Shown: positions 41,101-55,071 of the stretch, piece by piece
How the letters are laid out: each line of letters begins with the position of its first letter
Numbering within the stretch: position 1 is the first letter of the stretch
From: Microbotryum silenes-acaulis
Taxonomy: Eukaryota; Basidiomycota; Microbotryomycetes; Microbotryales; Microbotryaceae
Length of the DNA: 64,000 bases
Direction of reading: 5' to 3'
NCBI GenBank assembly: GCA_003665825.1
Contig: QPFY01000003.1
Location: 620,001-684,000, forward strand
The notes under the pieces: generated by a model
Seen by the model: the letters and a program-made list of their open reading frames with translations, nothing else
Databases searched by the model: none
What the model was told of the DNA's origin: nothing
Made by a program: the position numbers and the translations under genes

Positions 41101-41855
41101 TCGGCACAGGCTCTCCCGCGCCCGCGGGCTTCAATGGCTCTGTTGCTTCGAAGAATGGTGGGACCCGACCCAAGATTTCGTTCGACCCGGCCGTGGAGAC
41201 CTCGTCACGGGACCGTGGACAGCTGGCCGAATCGATTTCCTCCGCGGCCAATGAGTCGACCTTTGCCGGCTTCGAGGCGACCCCGAGCAAAAAGAGCGGC
41301 ACCAACGGTGGGAGCAGCTTGGCCGACGACTCGTTCGTCGCCCAGGTGTCGACGACTCCAACCGGATGGCCTCCGCGCCGTTCCCCCGCGAGCGCTGCTT
41401 CGACGCCGACCAAGGTCGGCGCGTATTACACCGTGCCCTCCCTCGATGCGCTCAAGAAGCTCCCTGCGGCGTCACTTCGCGCCGTCCCGGACCTCGTCGT
41501 CGGCCGCGTCGGCTACGGCCGCGTCGCGTTCAAGGCACCCGTCGATCTGACCACGCTGCCGTCCCTCGACGATCTCCTCGGCAGCATCGTCGTCTTCGAG
41601 GACCGCAATTGCTCCGTCTACCCGAACGACTATGATGACGACAAGCCCGAAGTTGGGCAAGGTTTGAATGTGCCCGCGACCATCACGTTGGAGAAATGCT
41701 GGCCGCTCGACAAGGCGACGCGCAACCCGATCAAGGACCCCAAGCACCCCAAGTTGTCGCAGCATATCAAACGCCTGCGCGGGCTCGAGGGAACCCGCTA
41801 CATTGACTTTTCTCCAGAGGACGGCGTGTGGAAGTTTGCGGTCGAATCATTCTGA
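38158..41855 (+). CDS. FG-nucleoporin of the Nup98/Nup100/Nup116 type
   Basis: This is a predicted nuclear pore protein that forms the permeability barrier. Inferred exons are 38158-38293, 38482-38547, 38631-38768, 38845-39006, 39100-39927, 40059-40244 and 40327-41855 (1014 residues). The N-terminal two thirds are GLFG/FG repeats mixed with Gln runs. A GLEBS motif that binds Gle2/Rae1 sits at about residues 188-240 (FQSICCMPPYSNYSFEELRLQDYQ). A linker has KITRLRGFG. The last about 145 residues form the nucleoporin autopeptidase-type domain (YYTVPSLDALKKLP ... GRVGYGRVAF ... GVWKFAVESF). The protein stops directly at that final Phe. The canonical His-Phe/Ser cleavage site and any Nup96 part are absent, so it should not self-cleave, like yeast Nup100 and Nup116. 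The acceptor of exon 4 could be 15 bp earlier without changing frame. Confidence 0.92.
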
Positions 41856-42123
41856 TATCGCGCGGCTCGTGTCAGGAAACTTTGAAGTGACTGGTCCTTT
41901 TGGGTAGAATGACTGCTTGTGTATGATCTATCAGAACGAAATCAGACCGCTTTGCGCAGAGGAAACAGATGGGAGGAAGCGACCTTCTGAATTCCCCCAT
42001 GCCCACTTATGACGCCGAAGCTGGGCGCCCCAATTCAGTGGTCCTGCCGTGTTGTCGTGACGCGTTGTGACGCGTGCGCTAGTCGGGCGCTCCAACCCCG
42101 GTAAAAAGGGCGAAATCAAAAAG
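41856..42123. other. Nup98 3' flank
   Basis: No gene is seen. The direct repeat GACGCGTTGTGACGCGTGCG lies near 42059-42078. Just before the tRNA the DNA is A-rich (CGAAATCAAAAAGG), as in many tRNA 5' flanks. Confidence 0.5.
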
Positions 42124-42194
42124 GGGGGTATAGTATAATGGCATTACACTGTGTTTGCATCACTGTTATAGGCGTTCGATTCGCCTTATCTCCA
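42124..42194 (+). tRNA. tRNA-Ala (anticodon UGC)
   Basis: A 70-nt cloverleaf plus discriminator A can be folded. The acceptor stem GGGGGTA pairs with TATCTCC and includes a G3-U70 pair, the alanine identity element. The D arm GTA/TAC has GG in its loop. The anticodon loop TTTGCAT has anticodon TGC (42156-42158). The T arm AGGCG/CGCCT has loop TTCGATT (perfect stem, good B box). No intron is present. The anticodon stem has one T-T mismatch. Eight T residues at 42204-42211 form a pol III terminator. The one mismatch and short D stem leave some doubt about function. Confidence 0.82.
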
Positions 42195-42203
42195 GCCCGA
42201 CTC

Positions 42204-42211
42204 TTTTTTTT
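42204..42211 (+). terminator. Pol III terminator of tRNA-Ala
   Basis: Eight T residues begin 10 bases after the tRNA 3' end. This is the usual RNA polymerase III stop signal on the coding strand. Confidence 0.75.
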
Positions 42212-42300
42212 GGTGTGCAACGGGGTTGGGCTCCACTTCCGGATATCACCCACACGCCCTCTTGCCTCCTTTCTCTTGCTCGCCCCACTTCCCAAAAAGA

Positions 42301-43799
42301 ATGCCAATCCTACGACGACCAATGCGCCGCTCGCTCGTGCATGAGCTACAGACACGAGGCAGCCTGTACCTCGGTCTCTTACATTTCTCGGTGCTGCGTC
42401 GGGTGCGAACGCCGGTGCTTCTGTTCACGCTTTACGCGGGCGCGATACACGTGTTGCTGCAGTGTAGGTCTTTATCGGTCCTGCTTCCCCTCGTTTTGGA
42501 GTTGTCTTCTTGATGTTGCTTGTGTATGCGAGTTGTTGCGAGTTGTATCCGGCTATGGAAGGCATACTGATCGGCATCTCACTCTTCGCGACCGTGTCCT
42601 ACAGGGTACGAGATGCCCAGCCTCACTTCGGGCGCTTCCTCGGTGGTCGCAACCCTGAATTTGGTCTTGGCGTTGCTCGTCTCGTTCCGATCTTCGTCGA
42701 GCTACGATCGGTGGTACGAAGGTAGGAGACAATGGGCATCACTCCAATCCAACTCGCGCACGATCCTGCGCTTGTTTTATTTTTCGCTGCCCCCACCGGC
42801 CGCGTCGCCGACGGGCTCGGCAATCATGGTCCAGCAGCACTCCAAGGTAGTGAACGAGCTATGTGCTCTCGTGTGTGCATTCGCATACGCGACGATGTAC
42901 CATCTTCGGGACGAGCCGGGTGTCGACCACCCCGAGTTGCAGCGCCTCATTCCGCCGAGTTTGCTCCGCGCCTACAAGGAGACGCCGCGACAACTCCGGC
43001 GAGACCCTTCCATCGATGGGTCCAATGTCCACCACTCGACCGCCTCGGAGACGACAAGGGCCCTCGAAGGACTCAACACCGTTCCCGATCCGACGGACGC
43101 TCTTCCCTTCGCCCTGCTCTCTGGGGCGCCCTCGAACTTGCCTGTGAGTGCAGCGCATCGAAGTGTCGAATACTGCCGTCTTGGCTGAGCTCGGGCCATC
43201 TCATCGTGGTTCCTTCGAGCAGCTTTCTTTGATTCGGACCATTCATGGGTACCTCAACGCGTTCCATGCGACACCCATGGCTTCAGCAGGCTCTCCGAAC
43301 CCGCAGACCCCCGCAGTCGATGGGCCGACCTACGCTAACGGGCTGAATGCGATTCGTGATTTCTCGGACCAACTCACTGCGCTCGAGAGGATCCGCGACA
43401 CGCCGATTCCCCTCGTCCTCGAGATCCAGCTCCAGTTCTTGCTTCTCGTCTACGTTGCGGCTGTGCCTTTGCAGTGCGCCAAGTTGGGTATTTGGTCGAT
43501 ACCCGTCACTGCGGTGGCGGCGGCGGTCTTTTACGGCGTCGATCGTGCCGCCGAAGAATTGAGCGATCCCTTCGGCATAGAGCGTGAGTCCTCACGAGTT
43601 CACTGAGATTGATCCACTACGGATCCAGTCCTAATAGCTGGCGGAACTTCGCTGTCTCGTACCGCCAGCCAACGACTTGCCGCTCGCGAAACTATGCGCC
43701 GGCATCCATCGCGAGTACATCGAACTGGTGGGAGCGGGGACCCTCTCCGGCAGCTATGGGAACGAGTGGGTGCCCTCATTGTCTCGCAAAGAGAGCTAG
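42301..43799 (+). CDS. Bestrophin-like (RFP-TM/UPF0187) membrane channel
   Basis: This is a predicted anion channel of the bestrophin/YneE family. Inferred exons are 42301-42463, 42605-43143, 43223-43583 and 43669-43799 (397 residues). The N-terminus has SVLRRVRTPVLLFTLYAGAIHVLL, a first membrane helix after a basic stretch. The family signature follows: LALLVSFRSSSSYDRWYEGRRQWASL. Two more hydrophobic helices lie near the C-terminus (LQFLLLVYVAAVPLQ, IPVTAVAAAVFYGVDRAAEE), then DPFGIEPNDLPLAKLCAGIHREY, the conserved end that in bestrophins precedes the cytosolic part. Splicing phases agree throughout. The location could be plasma membrane, vacuole or mitochondrion; the sequence does not say. 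The start ATG lies only 107 bp after the tRNA, so its leader is short or overlaps the tRNA region. Confidence 0.87.
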
Positions 43800-44662
43800 A
43801 GAGCCAAGCTCTTGGCCCGCCTCTCCTTCAAATCTGGTTGCCTATGACCATATCACTTTGGTCCATCTGCTGCGGTTTGGACAACAGAGCTATCTCGATA
43901 GGGGCCGGCAGAACACGTAGACCAGTCTCAACGGGCGTTTCCCTTTGGGGCTCAGCTCCGAAATTGTGCCTAGTTGGCCGATTTGATCGCTGAAGAATCG
44001 AATGTGGTATCTTATCAGTGTGGTGTCTTTCCGGACGTTGATTTGGTATACCACAGTTGCTGTGCCGGTAGCGTGGCTCCGCTCTGTGAGGCTGCCACCA
44101 CTCGAATTGTAGGAACCGCCTCGAGGTCACTTCCGCAAATCGGTGCTCACTGATTACCTACCTTGGTATCGTAGCTTCGACGGACAAAAAGACGGAAAAT
44201 TTCTGCGCTAGTGCACTAGCGACCGATCTGAAGGGAGCTCGCCTTCTCCGGTTTGCAAAGTGCGGCCCGTGCCGCCGTGAGCAAGGGAGGGTGAGACCTG
44301 TAACGAAAGGACCGCGGAAAACCTCAGCCCAATGTGTTCGGAGACTTTTGTACTTTTCGGGCCCACTTGTGCCTTATCACATGCTACACGAAGCGCTTTT
44401 TGATGGTAGATTTTTTTTTAAAGGGGCCCGATAATCTGCTTGACACCAGAATACATAAAACCCTTGTATATGAATTTCCGGTGTACAAATCGGCCCAATA
44501 GCGGGGTTTTCCGAGACGGGGCTTAGCTTTCCCGGATCCTTTAACGAAACCCCGGACGGAGTAGGCTCACGTAGGGACTCGTCGAGTTCACTCCTTCCCT
44601 TCTCGTCCCAGTTTCCGACCTTGGGGTCTATCACATCCACCACGCTCCCCAGTGCCATCAAA
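43800..44662. other. Intergenic, bestrophin 3' flank and next promoter
   Basis: No gene was found. The block at 44488-44540 (AATCGGCCCAA ... GTTTTCCG ... AGCTTTCCCGG) resembles 37659-37716 upstream of the Nup98 gene. It lies about 125 bp before the next start codon. Confidence 0.55.
44488..44540 (+). promoter_or_regulatory. Shared upstream block, second copy
   Basis: The words AATCGGCCCAA, GTTTTCCG, GGGCT-AG and CTTTCCCGG occur in the same order and spacing class at 37659-37716. Both lie upstream of plus-strand genes. It may be a common promoter module or a shared repeat. Confidence 0.4.
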
Positions 44663-45665
44663 ATGAAACGCGTCAAGTCGCTCTCCTACTCCAGTCACTT
44701 CTCGCCATTCCACCGCCAGGATGCGAAACCCGCACCGCCGCCGCTGCCTACCACGCCATCTCTGCCATCGCAACCACCGCTCAAAGTGTCGAGTTCTCTG
44801 TTGGACTTGCGGTCCTTGTCCAAACGGCCTGGTAACCTCCTACGACGGTTCAAGAGTCGCGACGATGAGCTGTTCGGGTGTGCCGGGGAAATGCCCGACC
44901 TCGATGATGCGCCAATGGCGGCCCGTGATTCAGCAGCCGGACAGGGGCTGGCGATCGACGAGGTAAGGTCGCCTCCTGAGCGTTACAGGCGACGTGGAAC
45001 GGGTCCGAGCCCAACGCTGACTCTGATTTCTCCCTGCTACCATTCCTGGAATCCTTCACACCGCGAAGCTTCCTTCACCTCCTCCTCGGTTCTGGCAAGG
45101 TACTTCGCATTCACCCACGACATCTACATCATCGAGCTTGGACCCCCTGTCGCCACCTCCTTATTGCCCGCCGCCTCGCGTCACCTCGCTGCAATCGCGA
45201 GAGTCGCTTCGAGCACTCGAGCGTCAACGCGAAGAGGAAGCCGCTGCCAACGCTTGCATCACCTACATTGCCGCCCATGCCTCGCTTCCATCTCTGTCGC
45301 GACCTCTGCCGGGTCCGGGGCCGCTGTCCCTCGATATGAACGCCGTCGCGAGCTACCAGCGTTATCGCGCGAGTAGTTGCGCCAGCAGTGCCTTTACGAG
45401 CCGGAGCCAAACAAGTTCTCGGCCCAGTACGACCGATTCACTCCCTTCGTATCGTTCGACCGCCGGCTCTGTCGCGAGCGATTCGCCCTCGAGTGAGCGC
45501 ATCACCTTCGCCGCCGGGTCGCCACCGGGTCCGACGTGCGCCGCACGCACTAGTGTCAGTACCCGCCAACCTGGGGGATCAATATCCGCTATCGTTCCCC
45601 AGGCGTTCACGGGAACTTTGAGCTCGGAGGCGATCACCAGGTCCGGACCTTATGATTACATCTAG
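44663..45665 (+). CDS. Unknown Ser/Pro-rich protein
   Basis: Inferred exons are 44663-44962 and 45069-45665 (298 residues). I do not recognise the family. The N-terminus is basic (MKRVKSLSYSSHFSPFHRQD), followed by Pro-rich patches, LLDLRSLSKRPGNLLRRFKSRDDE, and a possible short helix (LRALERQREEEAAANACITYIAAHASLP). The rest is Ser/Thr-rich and probably disordered. No signal peptide or membrane helix is seen. The good GTAAGG donor, phase-compatible acceptor and open second exon support a real gene. The start could also be an in-frame ATG at 44621, but the context before 44663 is weak. The acceptor choice is the least certain point. Confidence 0.6.
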
Positions 45666-46063
45666 GTACGGTCTCTGTCCTAGCCGTCTCATTCACCCAC
45701 GTGACCCACTGCTCAGACAAAAAAAGGATCGAGCACTGTTCGTGCACCGTTTCCCAAGTTCAAGTTATGTATAGGCTCCCGTTCCACCATCGCCACACCG
45801 TTGTATGCACTTTTAGATATTTCCGAGCAATGCTCTTCAGTGCCCCTTCGTGCATCCGCCGTTCTTTACGCTGCCACAGTGTGCGCAGGAGCCTCCCCAT
45901 ATGCAAATTACCAATTAACGCACCGCGGGGCGGCGACGACTCCCTGAAGCTCCAGTGTCCTCTATAAAGTCACACTCACACAACCATGAGCCGAGGATAG
46001 GCACTACTTCCTACTTTGCCTCAAGTGAACAACCACCGCAAGACAAGGCTAGAGATTAACGAC
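45666..46063. other. Intergenic
   Basis: No gene or repeat could be identified here. The stretch leads into the 181-bp tandem array. Confidence 0.5.
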
Positions 46064-46607
46064 AAATCCACATTTCATTCAATTTCGACTTTCATTTCAA
46101 TTTGAGTTTGCTTCTCTTTGAATCCTCATCCGTACAGATCTATTTTCGTTTTTGTTGTCTAAACAAGTCCCATAAACTCTTTCTTTGCTCACCATTCCCT
46201 TGAGGCCAATCGACATGATCCGGATTTGTCGTCAGGCGGCAAACCAAATCCACATTTCATTCATTTCGACTTTCATTTCAATTTGAGTTTGCTTCTCTTT
46301 GAATCCTCATCCGTACAGATCTATTTTCGTTTTTGTTGTCTAAACAAGTCCCATAAACTCTTTCTTTGCTCACCATTCCCTTGAGGCCAATCGACATGAT
46401 CCGGATTTGTCGTCAGGCGGCAAACCAAATCCACATTTCATTCATTTCGACTTTCATTTCAATTTGAGTTTGCTTCTCTTTGAATCCTCATCCGTACAGA
46501 TCTATTTTCGTTTTTGTTGTCTAAACAAGTCCCATAAACTCTTTCTTTGCTCACCATTCCCTTGAGGCCAATCGACATGATCCGGATTTGTCGTCAGGCG
46601 GCAAACC
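46064..46607 (+). repeat. Triplicated 181-bp tandem unit
   Basis: Three head-to-tail units start at 46064, 46246 and 46427 (182, 181 and 181 bp). They are almost identical; the first has one extra A near its start. Each unit begins AAATCCACATTTCATT and ends GTCAGGCGGCAAACC. The last about 45 bp of the unit read ID-MIRICRQAANQ, which resembles the LINE protein stretch FDIRIRLQAPNQ. The unit therefore seems to span a junction between AT-rich DNA and the LINE fragment that follows. Confidence 0.9.
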
Positions 46608-47600
46608 AGCGCAACGCCTTTACCTTACGCAAATTGCCCCCAACCATCATCGTCGCCTTTGGGTCTGGATCTGGTGGGCCCACTTTTGCCACCCGCCATC
46701 AAAATGGGATCACGCGGTGAAAAAGACGAGGGAAGTTCTCCCTCAACGCTGGGTCCGCTATTTCAAAGCGTAGGCGTGGGTGACAACGCTGAACCCCCCT
46801 GAACTCTCCAAGGCTCAGAACCTTGAGCGATGGGCAAACCATGTACTCTTCTTCCCGGCGCGCCACGGAATCCAACTCTCCGTGAACTGGACGCTCTTGC
46901 GAGCTCCTGACGGCGAGATGACGACCCTGTCCTCGTTTGTGAACGCGTCCAACCGCCACCGCGCCTTCCTGTATCCCCCTATTGTCCCTAAAGGGCATCA
47001 AAAGATCTTCGCTTTCCCCGAGCAACGCTGCAAGTCGCAGGATTCACTCGGATGCCGAAGATATCACCCACCTCCTCTCCCTGGGATCCCTCCATCCAGG
47101 TCAACAACTGGCGTCCCCGAACCACACCCACGTCAATAATCGATCCAAATCTTGCGTGATGTGCCTCACGAACGCACCCGAGTCTCTGGCACATCTGCCC
47201 GCTCGCTCGGCGTCTTTGGATCGCTCTTTCTCCGGGCCCTCACCCCGCTCTTTCTGAGTTTGTATGCCCGGTTGTGTCTCCCTCGGAGCGTCGACTGGTG
47301 GAGTTACGTGCTCTTTTTTCCACTTGATCTGGAAGCTTTCCCGCCCCGGCCGATTTTCGTCGGAACCTTTGGAACCGATCACCGAAACGGCTTTCGAGGA
47401 TCTACGGGCGTCGATCTAACTAGGCGTCCAAGACTCGGAGTCGCCTCGTATCTTTGCGACAACACTCAAGGGGTTTTTAGGGGGTATGGTTGGTTCTGTT
47501 GCGGGATCGACGAGTCCTACACTATTGGCCTAGCCAGTGTGCTTAGTTGCATCTCTTCCGACTCTTCCAGTGATCCTTGAAGCTCTTTAGGTTTGTTCAA
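46560..47600 (+). mobile_element. 5'-truncated LINE fragment (relative of the LINE at 57-62 kb)
   Basis: Plus-strand reading gives RRLWVWIWWAHFCHPPSKWDHAV, TTLNPPELSKAQNLERWA and HGIQLSVNWTL. These closely match the C-terminus of ORF2 in the minus-strand LINE near 57-58 kb. The C-terminal Cys motif (CVMCLTNAPE) also matches. One stop (TAG near 46770) and frame changes show decay. The 3' UTR resembles that of the fuller LINE (shared GAGTCCTACACTA and GCCAGTGTGC words). Only the last kilobase of the element is present, as is usual for LINE copies. Confidence 0.8.
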
Positions 47601-49534
47601 CGAGAACAGTGGGGGGCGAGCTTGGGATATTGGCGACGGTCTGAACATTACTAATTCACATTGGCGGGGGGCGGCTCCGGCACGAGGCCTGGAGAGACCT
47701 GTAGAATGAGAATAATAATTTGAATTCCAGCTAGTCTAATACAAAGAAAGACCGGCGGGGACCGGCGCAGAACGGGCCACGGCGCGAAGTACAACGTCCT
47801 GTAGGCGTGCGCTTCTTCTGATAGCTATGTACGAACATCAAAATCTCAGTAGCTCATGGTACAACCGTCCTCGGAGCATCGTGGAGTAGTTAAGCTGTCA
47901 CGAACGGTGCTCTGTCGGTCCGACAAACCAGTCATTGGTATCAAGCGGCATTTGTGTTCCCCCCCCCCCCCCCCCCCCTGCGGCGATGTCATCTCTTCCA
48001 GTTCACGTGTCTTAGTCACTGGACAGAATCTCGGAGCTTGGCTTAATAATAGGCAGTCGCTCGTGCCAACCTGGCGAACGAATACAGTACCCTTACTATG
48101 GACCGAACAGATCTGGTGCCTCGCATCGCTTGACGACTCGGAGGATCTAGTGGTCAGGACTCAGATACTCGTTGCGACAGCTCGTCTTGTCCAACGTCAA
48201 CCTTCGTGTGGAACAACTGCAGATTTTCTGTCAGACTCACAACTCGCAAGGCTACTCTCTTCGGCGATCAAGGCTCGAGAACTGCGTTCTATGATCACAA
48301 CGACTCGGACGCCGAGCGCGTTGTTCTTTCAGCGGCCGATGTCGCACAGATCGATACCGTCCATGCGACACAAAGAATCACCCTTTCCGGTATTCCGGAA
48401 GCCAACCTTGTCAATCTACCCGCCGTTCAAGTTCACGCCGTTGCCGCATGTTCAGAAAACAAGGATCGCAACTTGGACATGCTCTGAGTCGCAAGCGCCT
48501 CGGACGTCACGAGCTTGAGGCCGATCTCGCAGAGCACTTGCGATCCTTGTTTTCTGAACATGCGGCAACGGCGTGAAACTTGGTAAACGGTGACCGGCGG
48601 GCAGACTGACGAGGTTGGCCTCCGGAATACCGGGAAGGGCGATTCTTTGTTTCGCATGGACGGCATCGATCTAAGAACAGCGCGCTCGGCGTCGTCGAGA
48701 TGATAGAACGTAAGGGTGTTGGGCTCCATGGTTGTGAAGGGAACGAGGAAACGCAAGCCTAGGTCGGGTGGGGGTCTGAGGAGACAGTGGTCTGACAGGA
48801 TGGTGTGCAAGAAGGAAAGAAGAAGAGAGGCGGAGTGGTGAGGGCAGCTAGGTGCGTTGAGCGGTAACCCGCAGCAGACAACGTGGCACGCCGAAGCGCG
48901 GAACATCGTCGAACTTTTGCCGTTAGGAGTGTCGACCAGTCGGCCCGCCTGCCGAACCTGCGAATGCGAGCTCCGCCGGCAAACTAGCGCGGCCTTTGGT
49001 TGAGAATAATTGATATCTGTAACACGAACATGCGGTCAACACAGGAGGTGATGTCATTTTACCCCCCGGCTTCTGATCTTTTTTCCTGGGACGTACTGCC
49101 CACGCCACATTGTCGAGGCGCTGTAGTGGGAGGCAGTGTGAGAAAGTACCTGAAATTGGCAAGATTGTCAGTACCAAGGTCACATGCAAGTTCGGTGGAG
49201 GGGCAAAATGAGTCAGCTCACCACATGATGCGTGGGAGAAAGTCGCCGAACGCCGACTTGAACGCCGGCACGACCCTCCCAGATCGCCCTGCCAATGTCG
49301 CCGGCGTTTCGTGATCCCGAAGTCGGCGAGTTGTTGTTCCGCCTAGCAGCCCGTGTACTACAACTTATTCGGCTCCAATCTTCAGTCCGGTCCCCGATTC
49401 TCCAACCATGACTGATACCTCCTTTCCGTGTCGGAAGCAAGCTTTTCAAGGCGCTTCAATTCCGCTTGCAGCGCCTCATCGTTCCGTTGTTTTTTCTTGC
49501 TTGAGTGGAGCAAGCTCGCATCTCATTGGCCAAA
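47601..49534. other. Gene-poor stretch with an inverted duplicated scrap
   Basis: The stretch holds a 20-base C run (47959-47978) and a pair of inverted, diverged copies of the same sequence (48284-48471 and 48539-48711) 67 bp apart. No intact gene could be supported. The last part, to about 49534, may belong to the Helitron remnant. Confidence 0.55.
48284..48711. repeat. Imperfect inverted repeat, arms about 175-190 bp
   Basis: The left arm 48284-48471 and the reverse complement of the right arm 48539-48711 share long words (GCCGTTGCCGCATGTTCAGA, GGTATTCCGGA, GCCGAGCGCG) with scattered changes and small gaps. Both read like a coding fragment (DAERVVL / DAERAVL, GIPEANLV). It is best explained as an old inverted duplication of part of a gene. 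Confidence 0.75.
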
Positions 49535-50049
49535 TCAAATCAAGTCTTCACTCCTCCTCACTCGGGATAGCACGACGTACCGACCGGGAAGCGACGTCGT
49601 TGAATCAAGGCACGCAACAATTTTTCCAAGGGCCTGACCCTGCACTTTATAGTCAGTTGGAGCATACATAAACTGGCTGCAAAGGCACCTGGCGTCGGGT
49701 AAAGCTAAACTTGGGCGCCCCCTTTGGAATGGCGAGGGTCTCCCTTTCCGCAACAATAGGGATGAATGACCCCTTTCGGCAGCCCCTGGATTTGGATATC
49801 TCAGGACGGTCCACTGTTCACCCCGGCCGTACGAGCACGCACACAGCTACCTGTTTGTTTCGACAAGGCTCAGAAAGCATCCCGTACACAACGCCTGTAG
49901 ATCCGTTAACATTGTCCAGTTGTTTGGCCAGATTCTTCGTGACTACGATCGGCATCCTCGCAACCAGAGGCAACGTGCCCAAGCTCGGGGCCGAGACTCC
50001 CAGAGCTGCTACTTTGCATCCGCAACAAGGGAGTGTCGAGACCCTGCTC
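49535..50049 (-). pseudogene. Helitron-type Pif1-like helicase remnant
   Basis: Two minus-strand pieces carry late helicase motifs of Helitron Rep/Hel proteins. 50040-49818 reads LGTLPLVARMPIVVTKNLAKQLDNVNGSTG, in parts matching the MPVxVTxN and VNGxxG motifs. 49756-49535 reads PTDYKVQGQALGKIV and YVVLSRVRRSEDL, matching the QGQTL and VALSRV motifs. The frame changes between them. It is a decayed C-terminal scrap; the rest is missing beyond the copia element that abuts it at 50050. Cellular Pif1 is less likely because of the style LVARMPIVVTKNL. Confidence 0.7.
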
Positions 50050-54791
<4,742 letters not shown>

Positions 54792-54856
54792 CTTGGATAC
54801 GCGCTGCGTCTTTTCTGCGTGCGGATCTGTGCCTTGCGGCAATACAGACGCTACCA

Positions 54857-55071
54857 AATAAGAGACTGACGAGCGTGTAATCCAACCGTCAGTTAATTGC
54901 AACGAAAGTGGCTGTGAAGCTAAACATGCGTACCTGACGAGCGTGTAATCCAACCGTGGAGAGAAGACAACGGTTGGTGCGCATCGCCAGGCTTCACTAA
55001 ACAGACGAGCGCTTCTAAACAGATTACCAATGAACGCGCCATTCCTAACCCTCATTCCCAACACACCAACT
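54857..55071 (-). repeat. 5' LTR of copia copy 2
   Basis: This LTR is a full 215 bp, unlike the shortened 5' LTR of copy 1. The primer-binding site complement CGCTACCA lies at 54849-54856. Confidence 0.92.

Noticed and set aside
46064..46607. The 181-bp tandem array as a CRISPR-like or centromeric array.
   Set aside because: There are only three near-identical contiguous units with no spacers, and the unit runs into LINE sequence.
47959..47978. C20 run, and C15 run at 37206-37220, as functional elements.
   Set aside because: Homopolymers of this kind are common in fungal flanks and are prone to assembly error; nothing around them suggests a role.
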